From the NCBI GenBank assembly GCA_030611265.1, contig JAUWQD010000026.1, forward strand, positions 1-35,819: a stretch of DNA of 35,819 nt. Direction: 5' to 3'. This document shows positions 24,421 through 31,285 of this stretch, in pieces. Below the pieces are notes generated by a model. The model was not told where the DNA came from. It saw only the letters and a list, made by a program, of their open reading frames with translations, and ran no database searches. Origin of the DNA: Methanosarcinaceae archaeon. GTDB lineage: Archaea > Halobacteriota > Methanosarcinia > Methanosarcinales > Methanosarcinaceae. Positions within the stretch are counted from its first letter, which is position 1; the number at the start of each line of letters is the position of its first letter. Position numbers and translations under genes: made by a program.

Positions 24421-24678
24421 ATGGCTGCGATGAAGAAGGTACTATCAGGAGTTGTGAAAGGAGGTACTATCGACGCGCTCGCCAAAGAGATGGATATGAA
24501 TATATCCACTCTCCTGGCGATGATCGATTTCCTAGCAAGTGATGGATATCTGGAAATAACAGGGTTGCAATGCTCTTGCCAGACTTCAAACCTGTGCGAA
24601 AAATGCTGCGGCCCTAAAAACGATTCACAAACAAAGATGTATGCGTTGACAATGAAGGGTGAACAGTTCCTTTCCTAA
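24421..24678 (+). CDS. Small winged-helix protein with Cys cluster (FeoC-like)
   Basis: 85 residues: a winged-helix part (GTIDALAKEMDMNISTLLAM ... LASDGYLEI) followed by CSC-x5-C-x2-CC (Cys51, 53, 59, 62, 63) and a short C-terminal strand. FeoC proteins are small winged helices with clustered cysteines that can hold an Fe-S cluster and regulate FeoB; the layout here fits although the identity is low. AAGGTG is about 8 nt before the ATG. Last gene of the feo transcription unit. Confidence 0.75.
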   Translation: MAAMKKVLSGVVKGGTIDALAKEMDMNISTLLAMIDFLASDGYLEITGLQCSCQTSNLCEKCCGPKNDSQTKMYALTMKGEQFLS

Positions 24679-24711
24679 AGAACTCTGTAACTCTATCAAT
24701 TTCAATGAAAA

Positions 24712-24744
24712 CATTAAAAACCATCGGTTACTTAGGTATTAAGT
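24712..24744 (+). promoter_or_regulatory. dtxR-like gene promoter and abutting palindrome
   Basis: TATA-like CATTAAAAACC (24712-24722) is about 28 nt before the ATG. ACTTA-GGTAT-TAAGT (24730-24744), a perfect 5-bp inverted repeat, ends on the base before the start codon and so covers the expected transcription start. It suits autorepression, though it is not the TTAGG/CCTAA form seen at feoA. Confidence 0.5.
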
Positions 24745-25203
24745 ATGCTAACTCGAAAAGGTGAAGACTATCTCGAAGCAATCCTCAATGTCACAGAAGA
24801 CAAGGGATATGCCAGAATAAAGGACATAGCTGTTGCTCTGGACGTTAAGTCGCCAAGTGTTGTTGAAATGGTCAAGAAACTTGATAAAATGAGTTTTGTT
24901 GTGTACAGGAAATATGACGGTATAACACTGACCGAAAAAGGACGAGAGATTGCTTTAATCATAAAGGATCGGCACGATACCCTGAAGGCCTTTCTGGAGA
25001 TCATAAAAGTACCTGAAAAAATTGCAGAGAAGGATGCATGCACAATGGAGCATGAACTGGATGAAACTACGACAAAACAGATTAAAAATCTGGTTAATTT
25101 TGTAAAATCCGCGCCAGAATATCCTCAGTGGCTCAAGTATTTTGAACAATTTTGCACGACAGGAAAGCATCCATGTGAGGAAAAGACTCACAGATTGAAG
25201 TAG
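24745..25203 (+). CDS. DtxR/MntR-family metal-dependent transcriptional regulator
   Basis: 152 residues: an N-terminal winged helix (RKGEDYLEAILNV, VKSPSVVEMVKKL, YDGITLTEKGREIA) and a dimerisation/metal-sensing domain with MEHELDE (His-Glu ligands) and a Cys at DACTM, typical of DtxR/MntR/IdeR proteins. No C-terminal SH3/FeoA-like domain. Likely an Fe(II) or Mn(II) sensor that represses the feo operon just upstream. It has its own promoter and a palindrome at its start, so autoregulation is likely. Which metal is sensed is not decided by the sequence. Confidence 0.88.
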   Translation: MLTRKGEDYLEAILNVTEDKGYARIKDIAVALDVKSPSVVEMVKKLDKMSFVVYRKYDGITLTEKGREIALIIKDRHDTLKAFLEIIKVPEKIAEKDACTMEHELDETTTKQIKNLVNFVKSAPEYPQWLKYFEQFCTTGKHPCEEKTHRLK

Positions 25204-25399
25204 TTCAAGTGGGTTCTTAGACCGTCGTGCTGATGGTGGCTATTATGAATCATATTTTCCAGCATGATTTCCCTAGTTCTCTGATGAGCATGCTGAGACC
25301 CGAACTGCGAAGGAAATTGCATGTTTTATTTCTCGTTTTACATGCTTTTTTGACGTATTTGCATGCATCTTGGCTGTTTATATCCACAAGATTTTCGAT

Positions 25400-25420
25400 A
25401 TCCTGTCAATCCTGTTCATC
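25400..25420. repeat. ACAGGAT-type dispersed repeat, single arm
   Basis: ATCCTGTCAATCCTGTTCAT, nearly the reverse complement of 21419-21439. Confidence 0.6.
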
Positions 25421-25481
25421 CTCTTCGACAAGAAGTTACATCATAAATTGCCTTGTGCTGTCCCTCCCTGTCTTGTCGCAA

Positions 25482-25494
25482 GATATATAATATA
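25482..25494 (+). promoter_or_regulatory. TATA box for ycaO-tfuA
   Basis: GATATATAATATA, centred about 27 nt upstream of ATG 25515. This is the reason for preferring that start over ATG 25494, which lies inside the box. Confidence 0.45.
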
Positions 25495-25514
25495 TGCAAG
25501 AACGTTTGCTAACC

Positions 25515-26795
25515 ATGACCGAGATAATCATTGATGAGTCACTGTCCTATATCGACGGCACCCAGAGAGTGCACGACGGAGAAACAACCCTTAAAAACGC
25601 CAAGAGCCAACTTAAGACAATAGGTGTCACCCGTATTGCAGACATAACCGATCTTGACAGGATCGGGATACCAGTATTTTCCACTATTCGACCAAGTGCT
25701 GCCAAAGGTGGAATTTCCATCTATTCCGGAAAAGGTGCAAACCCTGATCAGGCAAGGATCTCTGCGATGATGGAAGGTTTTGAGAGATGTCTTGCTGAAA
25801 GAGCAGGTACCAATGAGAATATCGATACCGACATTTCAGCTCCAATGATTATAAAAACACTTGAAGAAGCATTTAATGATCACAATATACTTGACCCAAA
25901 ATCACTACTTTTACCGGAACCCCTCGTACCTGATAAATTAGTTGACTGGACAGGAGGATGGGACCTGCTGAAAAACGAAGAAATATTTGTCCCTTCAAAT
26001 GCCGTTTATCACCCATACAACGAACCAGGGCAATGTGTGAAACTCTTCAGAAGCAACACCAATGGTCTTGCAGCAGGAAATGTAATGGAAGAGGCAATAT
26101 TCCACGGATTGCTGGAAGTTATCGAGAGGGACGCTTTGAGTAGTGCCGAGTTCAACAGGGTTACGGGAAAAGAACTCATTCTTACTGAGAACGATGGAAG
26201 TAATTATGAACTTATTCAGAAGTTCAAAAAAGCAGATGTGGAAATCAAACTTTGGGTGCTCCAGCATGATACCAATGTCACAACAATCGTTGCCGTTACT
26301 GATGACATTAAATTAAAGGATGCGGCAATGCTTGTCATGGGTGCAGGTTCGCATTTAAAACCTGAAATTGCAGTCAGTCGGGCAATCACCGAAGCCGCCC
26401 AATCAAGAGTTGTGCAAATTCATGGAGCACGTGAGGACACAGACCGTGAAAAATTTGTGCGTAACATCGGATACGAACGGATGAAGCGGATGAACAAGTT
26501 CTGGTATGAGGATAAAGAGACTATATCACTTGATGAGATTAAAGATATCTCAACAGCAACACCGGCAGGAAACATTCAAATTGTACTTGATCAACTTAAA
26601 AACCTTGTTGATAATGTTGTTGTGGTTGACCTGTCAAGAGAAAATATGAACGTGCCTGTTGTGCGCGTAATCATTCCAACATTTGAACTATACACCCTTG
26701 ATCGCGAACGTGTTGGTAAGCGAATGAAGTTAGTGAAAAGGCAAAAGCTGGCAAAGGAAGACAGACCGTGGAGAAGGAAAAGAGGACCACTATGA
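25515..26795 (+). CDS. ycaO: YcaO-domain protein, probable McrA thioamidation enzyme
   Basis: 426 residues. YcaO proteins use ATP to activate a backbone amide and install sulfur. The ATP-binding pattern is visible: SAAKGGISIYSGKG, QARISAMMEGFERCLAER (E-x3-E-R type) and EAIFHGLLEVIERDAL (E-x3-E). Paired with TfuA in methanogens it forms the thioglycine of methyl-coenzyme M reductase (established for Methanosarcina). The C-terminus (RPWRRKRGPL) is basic, lacking the proline-rich tail of azoline-forming YcaOs. The end overlaps the tfuA start by 4 nt (ATGA), so translation is coupled. The start follows from the TATA position and the lack of a Shine-Dalgarno. Confidence 0.9.
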   Translation: MTEIIIDESLSYIDGTQRVHDGETTLKNAKSQLKTIGVTRIADITDLDRIGIPVFSTIRPSAAKGGISIYSGKGANPDQARISAMMEGFERCLAERAGTNENIDTDISAPMIIKTLEEAFNDHNILDPKSLLLPEPLVPDKLVDWTGGWDLLKNEEIFVPSNAVYHPYNEPGQCVKLFRSNTNGLAAGNVMEEAIFHGLLEVIERDALSSAEFNRVTGKELILTENDGSNYELIQKFKKADVEIKLWVLQHDTNVTTIVAVTDDIKLKDAAMLVMGAGSHLKPEIAVSRAITEAAQSRVVQIHGAREDTDREKFVRNIGYERMKRMNKFWYEDKETISLDEIKDISTATPAGNIQIVLDQLKNLVDNVVVVDLSRENMNVPVVRVIIPTFELYTLDRERVGKRMKLVKRQKLAKEDRPWRRKRGPL

Positions 26796-27460
26796 ACAAA
26801 GTACTCCGCCCCATCGTATTTGCAGGCACAAGTATCAGCCACGAAGACGCAAAAGAGATACTTGATGTCAATGTTAAGTATAGCCGACCTGTTTTTAGGT
26901 GTGATATCCAAAAGGCTGTCCAAAAAGGGTACAATGTTATAGGAATTATTGACGGCATCTTTTTTGACAAGACAGCAGTTGCCCACAAGGAAATTATCAA
27001 AGCAATCAAATCTGGAGTTATCGTTGTAGGGGGTTGCAGTATGGGAGCACTCCGCGCGTCCGAACTCGATACTTATGGAATGATAGGTGTCGGTAAGATA
27101 TATGAATGGTATCGCGACGGTGTGATCGAAGCCGATGACGAGGTGGCTGTGGCTACCAATCCGGACACTTTTGAGCCGGTATCAAATCCGATGGTGAACA
27201 TAAGGGAAACCTTGAATGCGGCATGTGACGAGGGGATTATCGATAGCGGCACCCGTGATTCGTTGATGAGAATTGCGAAAGGGACGCATTATACTGAAAG
27301 GACTTATTTTGGAATAGTTAAACAGGGTGTCAAAGACGGGGTTCTGTCATCCGATGTTGGAGATGTGCTTGTTGGATACTGCAAAGAGCACGAAGTTGAC
27401 GTTAAACGCAATGATGCGATTGCGGTTCTTGAGAAGATTAAAGAGATACTTGACTCATAA
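26792..27460 (+). CDS. tfuA: TfuA-like protein, YcaO partner
   Basis: 222 residues with the TfuA core: VFAGTSISHEDAKEIL, YNVIGIIDGIFFD, VVVGGCSMGALRASELDTYG and MIGVGKIYEWYRDGVIEADDEVA. TfuA is thought to deliver sulfide or assist YcaO in thioamide formation; together they modify a glycine of McrA. ATG 26792 sits in the ycaO stop (ATGA overlap), preferred to an upstream GTG at 26768. It converges with the radical SAM gene 32 bp later. Confidence 0.9.
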   Translation: MNKVLRPIVFAGTSISHEDAKEILDVNVKYSRPVFRCDIQKAVQKGYNVIGIIDGIFFDKTAVAHKEIIKAIKSGVIVVGGCSMGALRASELDTYGMIGVGKIYEWYRDGVIEADDEVAVATNPDTFEPVSNPMVNIRETLNAACDEGIIDSGTRDSLMRIAKGTHYTERTYFGIVKQGVKDGVLSSDVGDVLVGYCKEHEVDVKRNDAIAVLEKIKEILDS

Positions 27461-27492
27461 ATGGCTGAAGCTATGCTATATGTATCATCCAG

Positions 27493-28458
27493 TCAAACCG
27501 CCCTGTAATACTTTCCATCCTCTGCTGTTATCTCTACGATCTCCTTTTTCCCAAGCAAATCATCGATGATACCCGCAAGATCTTTTGCATCAATCTCAAG
27601 TGCGGAACTAATCTGATCAACAGTGCACGGTCTTCGTAGTATCAGGTCATAGACCTCATCCCGCATATTCCCGTGTTTGATACCGGTGATTTTTCTGCGA
27701 AGCCCTTTAAAGACCAGTCTGACCTTCTCCCTGCCCAATGCATCATCGAACTTTTGTGCAATCTCGGTAAGCCTCTGCTGCGAAACTGGGATAATAAAAT
27801 CCTCAGCAGGCGGTCTGCTCACAGTAAATACCTCTACCACATCGGGATTGATGAACTTTACTGCCTGTATCAATTCATCGACCGCCCGGTCATTGATATT
27901 GGTTGGATAATCCTTTTTGGAATCAACAAAAAGAACTTCGATCTCAAGTCTTGGACCCGTGCCTTTCAGTGCTTTTAATCCATGGATAATATCGTCAAGC
28001 CTGATTCCCGATACGGGGCGATTGATTGCCTTGAATGTTTTTTCATCCCCGGCTTCGAGGGTAGCGACTACCAGATCGGCTTGCGCCAGATTGTCCCTTA
28101 CATCCTTCCTGCTGACAAGAGATGAATTGGTGATCACACAAATAGGAACATTGCTGATCTTCCTTACTTCACGGATCATCTCACCAAGTGCAAGGTTGAG
28201 TGTGGGTTCCCCGGTTCCTGAAAAAGTAATGTAATCAAGCTGTTTTACTTTCTTGAGATGGTTTTTCAACCCCTCCACAACCTCTTCAGTTGAGACTCCG
28301 CAGACGTCTTCCGGGCCTGATACTTTCTTATCCGTGCATCCAAGTTGACAGTAGACACAGTCAAAATTACAGGTCTTTTCAGGACCTGTGATGTCAATCC
28401 CGAGTGAGCGTCCAAGCCGTCTTGATGGAACCGGACCGTAGATTATTCTTTGTTTCAT
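27493..28458 (-). CDS. Radical SAM protein (COG0731-type) with winged-helix tail
   Basis: 321 residues. CNFDCVYC gives the Cys30-x3-Cys34-x2-Cys37 [4Fe-4S]/SAM motif. TFSGTGEPTLN is the following SAM-binding glycine motif. The C-terminal ~65 residues (MRDEVYDLILRRPCTVDQIS ... LLGKKEIVEI) are a winged helix. It resembles the COG0731 group, which includes wyosine-related and uncharacterised enzymes; the reaction is not known. I chose ATG 28458 (MKQRIIYGPVPSRRLGRSLG), the family-typical start, over an in-frame ATG at 28512. A partial copy lies at 30181-30746. Convergent with tfuA; a link to McrA modification is possible but unsupported. Confidence 0.85.
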   Translation of the reverse strand: MKQRIIYGPVPSRRLGRSLGIDITGPEKTCNFDCVYCQLGCTDKKVSGPEDVCGVSTEEVVEGLKNHLKKVKQLDYITFSGTGEPTLNLALGEMIREVRKISNVPICVITNSSLVSRKDVRDNLAQADLVVATLEAGDEKTFKAINRPVSGIRLDDIIHGLKALKGTGPRLEIEVLFVDSKKDYPTNINDRAVDELIQAVKFINPDVVEVFTVSRPPAEDFIIPVSQQRLTEIAQKFDDALGREKVRLVFKGLRRKITGIKHGNMRDEVYDLILRRPCTVDQISSALEIDAKDLAGIIDDLLGKKEIVEITAEDGKYYRAV

Positions 28459-28513
28459 TATAGTAGTATCCTTAACATCATGGTTTTTCTTTGTTTCGTT
28501 TTCAAATCGCACT

Positions 28514-28605
28514 AAGAAAATCTTCGCTAACGCTCAGATTAACTTGCACCATATATTTATAAAATATATACAACAAGAAAATGCTCACTTCGTTCGCATT
28601 AACTC
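28514..28605. repeat. Dispersed hairpin repeat, two tandem units of different type
   Basis: First unit (type 2) at 28514-28545, AAGAAAATCTTCGCTAACGC then TCAGATTAACTT. Second (type 1) at 28575-28605, AAGAAAATGCTCACTTCGTT then CGCATTAACTC. They start 61 bp apart and share the AT-rich filler with the 10271-10370 locus. They lie in the gap between the radical SAM and DJ-1 genes, and the segmental duplication of 27731-28518 ends inside the first unit. Confidence 0.7.
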
Positions 28606-28618
28606 GAACTATATAATT

Positions 28619-29287
28619 TTACGAATTACATACTTCAAGCACAGCCCTTGCAAAAGATTTTGCACTTTTGGGGTCACGCCCAGTTATAATGTTATCCGAA
28701 ACAACAACATCCTTATTCACATAGACAGCCCCATGTTCCTTAAGTTCATCCACACACTCGGGATCCGGGAACACCGTGCACCTCTTTCCTTCCAAAACAC
28801 CGGCTCTTGCGAGAACCACAGGAGAGATGCAGATCGCAGATACGACCCTGTTCCGGGCATTTGCATCCTTGACCATCCGTCGCAGTTCCATGTTCTCCCA
28901 GAGATAGTCCTTCGAACCTGCCCCTCCGATAATTACGATCGCCTCGTATTCGCTCATATTCACATCTGCTAACGCCATATCCGGTTTCACGGTCGCACCA
29001 AGCATCCCTTTAGCCGTGCCTGTACTCGTACTGGCGATGGTAACTATCACCCCATTATCTTCAAATATCTTCTTTGGTTCGAAAAGTTCCTCGTCCCTGA
29101 AATTCTCGGGGGCGATTACCATCAGTATCTTTTTGCTCACATCACCCGGTGTTTCTGCAGACATGGGTACGGTTGTTGGCGTGGGTGCCGATGCAGGCAC
29201 ATTCTCCTCTCCCACACATCCTGCCGCAGCAGCCGCTGCAACAACCAGTATCATGATCTTCTTGATCTTTTTAATTCCAAATTGCAC
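28619..29287 (-). CDS. Exported lipoprotein with DJ-1/PfpI domain
   Basis: About 222 residues. The N-terminus IKKIKKIMILVVAAAAAAGC is a lipoprotein signal peptide with the lipobox Cys before VGEEN, then a Pro/Thr/Ser-rich linker (PTPTTVPMSAETPGD) and a DJ-1/PfpI domain (KKILMVIAPENFRDEELFEP, IVIIGGAGSKDYLWEN). The nucleophile elbow is AICISPV with its Cys. Most DJ-1 family members are cytoplasmic chaperones, glyoxalases or proteases, so an externally anchored one is unusual. The GTG at 29287 is preferred: GAGGTG lies 6 nt before it, whereas the GTG at 29296 is part of that ribosome site. Confidence 0.85.
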   Translation of the reverse strand: MQFGIKKIKKIMILVVAAAAAAGCVGEENVPASAPTPTTVPMSAETPGDVSKKILMVIAPENFRDEELFEPKKIFEDNGVIVTIASTSTGTAKGMLGATVKPDMALADVNMSEYEAIVIIGGAGSKDYLWENMELRRMVKDANARNRVVSAICISPVVLARAGVLEGKRCTVFPDPECVDELKEHGAVYVNKDVVVSDNIITGRDPKSAKSFARAVLEVCNS

Positions 29288-29326
29288 TTTTTCCACCTCA
29301 AATCCTGCATGTTCATCTGTTCATCT

Positions 29327-29666
29327 TTAGTCAATAACCTGACACCTCCCTACGATCCTTGTGAGAAATGCCATAACCGTTGCAACAACTATGGTGAAGA
29401 TGACAACAAACCCAGCCCTCCTTTTGCCGAATTCCCGTATCAAAACAGCAATGGTTGAAAGGCAGGGTACATAGAATGTCACGAAAACCACGAAGGTCAT
29501 AATCTGGGTGTTGCTCATCACATCAAGCAAACGGGAAGTTCCCAGAGCCTATGAGTATGACCATTGCGAGTTCTTTTCCCTGGATGCCAAAGATGAGCGC
29601 TGTACCTACAAACCACAGGAAGTAAAGACGTAAGGGAATACAGGGTCTGATCAACCACTGCATCCA
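29327..29666 (-). pseudogene. C-terminal remnant of a second FeoB
   Basis: In one frame (from about 29666) the strand reads KWMQWLIRPC, LYFLWFVGTALIFG and IQGKELAMVILIGSG, the FeoB second Gate region. Near 29541-29550 the frame shifts and continues as GTSRLLDVMSNTQIM, TFVVFVTFYVPCLSTI and AVLIREFG to the stop at 29327. Only the last ~110 residues remain; the G domain and first Gate are gone. It resembles conventional FeoB more than the split FeoB at 22743. It ends 30 bp before the DJ-1 gene and 15 bp after the GYD gene. Confidence 0.75.
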
Positions 29667-29680
29667 TTTCGTAGTACTTC

Positions 29681-29965
29681 CTATTCCAGCGATCCGATGA
29701 ATTCGTCTATTGGTACTGCAGTAAAGGTCTCTGTCCTGATACTGCCGCGAGATGCCAGTTCAACGACTGCTCTGGATATTGCAGTTTCGTTGTCCGCTTC
29801 CACGATGTTTAAGAAATCAAACTCCCCAAGGATGAAGAATTGTTCCAGCACCTTTACACCGATCTCTTCGAGTTCCTGATTTACTTCTTTTATCCTGTCC
29901 GGATTTTTCTTAAGTGTCTTTGCACCATCGTCTGTTAGACGTGAAACTATTATATATTTAGACAT
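29681..29965 (-). CDS. GYD-domain protein
   Basis: 94 residues forming a ferredoxin-like alpha/beta (GYD/Dabb-like) fold: KYIIVSRLTDDGAKTLKKNP, VNQELEEIGVKVLEQFFILG, EFDFLNIVEADNETAISRAV and a C-terminal TVTFTAVPID-type strand. The family has no established activity. GGGAGGT is 5 nt before the ATG and TATA-like GTATATATAAATGG lies at 29986-29999. It stands alone beside the FeoB remnant. Confidence 0.8.
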   Translation of the reverse strand: MSKYIIVSRLTDDGAKTLKKNPDRIKEVNQELEEIGVKVLEQFFILGEFDFLNIVEADNETAISRAVVELASRGSIRTETFTAVPIDEFIGSLE

Positions 29966-30180
29966 AACTAACCTCCCATTTTCCCGTATATATAAATGGA
30001 ATCTTTTTGGATAAAAAGATTACCGTATAGGGTGTATGGAATGTATAGATGTACATGCATAGGTGTATAGTTAGAAATTATTTGCCTAACAAAAAGAGGA
30101 ATAGTGCCATTATTGCCATGCCTTGAAGCATCAAATGCTCATTGCCATATTTCATTATAATGACAATAGTACAACAACAA

Positions 30181-30746
30181 CTGCCCAATGCATCATCGAA
30201 CTTTTGTGCAATCTAGGTAAGCCTCTGCTGCGAAACTGGGATAATAAAATCCTCAGCAGGCGGTCTGCTCACAGTAAATACCTCCACCATATCCGGATCA
30301 ATGAACTTTAGTGCCCGCATCAATTCATCGACCGCCCGGTCACTGATATTGGTTGGATAATCCTTTTTGGAATCGACAAAAAGAACTTCGATCTCAAGTC
30401 TTGGACCCGTGTCTTTCAGTGCTTTTAATCCATGGATAATATCGTCAAGCATGATTCCCGATACGGGGCGGTTGATTGCCTTGAATGTCTTTTCATCCCC
30501 GGCTTCAAGGGTAGCGACCACCAGATCGGCTTGCGCCAGATTATCCCTGACATCCTTCCTGCTGACAAGGGAGGAATTGGTGATTACACAAACAGGAACA
30601 TTGCTAATCTTCCTTATTTCACGGATCATCTCACCAAGTGCAAGGTTGAGTGTGGGTTCCCCGGTTCCTGAAAAAGTAATGTAATCAAGCTGTTTTACTT
30701 TCTTGAGATGGTTTTTCTTTGTTTCGTTTTCAAATCGCACTAAGAA
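30181..30746 (-). pseudogene. Partial, deleted copy of the radical SAM gene
   Basis: Copies 27731-28518 in direct orientation at about 95% identity by eye. A 222-bp stretch (28268-28489 in the parent) is missing between two ATGGTTTTTC repeats, which fuses the upstream leader to codon HLKKVKQLDYITF in frame and removes the whole Cys-x3-Cys-x2-Cys motif. A nonsense change (GAG to TAG at about 30213) ends the frame before the winged helix. Non-functional as a radical SAM enzyme. The left end begins at CTGCCCAATGC without its remaining 3' part. Confidence 0.85.
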
Positions 30747-30780
30747 GTTAAAAGTAATTCCCTATAGAATTATATAGTTC

Positions 30781-30813
30781 GAGTCAATCAGAGCGTAGCG
30801 AAGATTTTCTCTT
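30781..30813. repeat. Dispersed hairpin repeat, type-2 copy, inverted
   Basis: GAGTCAATCAGAGCGTAGCG then AAGATTTTCTCTT, the reverse orientation of the 28514 unit. It follows the duplicated segment after about 35 bp of unrelated AT-rich sequence. Confidence 0.6.
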
Positions 30814-30935
30814 GAAAACGTACTTATATTTGTTCGAGAAATTCGATTGAAATTCTTGATACATAGTTTCACAGAATGAATTGAGCATCAACTTTAAAAA
30901 TTCAAAAATAAATGATGGAATAGTAGAGTGATTAT

Positions 30936-31253
30936 ATGAAAGGAAGAATGGAACATATAGATTTGAATGATACTATTGAGTACAATAGTACGATGCGGAT
31001 CAAAAAAGATATTCTTGCTACTGATTGGTTCAATGTAGCCTTGATATGTCTTGAAAATGGACAGGAAATTCCACCCCACCCTGAAACATACGCCGTAATG
31101 TTCCACATAATCAAGGGAGAGGGAACTATAACCGTCGGGTCAAAAAAGTATGATGTCATGCCAGGTCATATAATATTTGTTCCAAAGGACAGTGTACGGG
31201 GGATAGCACCACGCACACGTATGAGCTTGCTCGGGATACAGCAGCCACATTAA
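30936..31253 (+). CDS. Small cupin-domain protein
   Basis: 105 residues, a single cupin barrel: GQEIPPHPETYAVMFHIIKG, EGTITVGSKKYDV, MPGHIIFVPKDSVRGI. Only part of the usual His/Glu metal set is present (HP-E and FHIIKGEG), so metal binding is uncertain. Often binds a small ligand; function unknown. Just upstream of, and likely in one transcript with, the ABC transporter genes (33 bp to the start of the ATPase). Confidence 0.8.
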   Translation: MKGRMEHIDLNDTIEYNSTMRIKKDILATDWFNVALICLENGQEIPPHPETYAVMFHIIKGEGTITVGSKKYDVMPGHIIFVPKDSVRGIAPRTRMSLLGIQQPH

Positions 31254-31285
31254 GTAGACTAAGTATGTTTACAATGGTGGAATCA

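Larger units (their letters stand above)
25204..25514. other. Gene-free stretch before ycaO
   Basis: Contains one arm of the ACAGGAT-type repeat at 25400-25420 (ATCCTGTCAATCCTGTTCAT), some GCATG-containing imperfect palindromes (25265-25380) and a TATA box GATATATAATATA at 25482-25494 for ycaO. No supported gene. Confidence 0.5.

Noticed and set aside
25227-25490. 87-codon reading frame before ycaO
   Set aside because: It spans the ACAGGAT repeat, has low complexity and no ribosome site, and overlaps the ycaO promoter.
29327-29530. 67-aa membrane protein as an intact gene
   Set aside because: Its sequence is the FeoB C-terminus and continues upstream in another frame, so it is a remnant.
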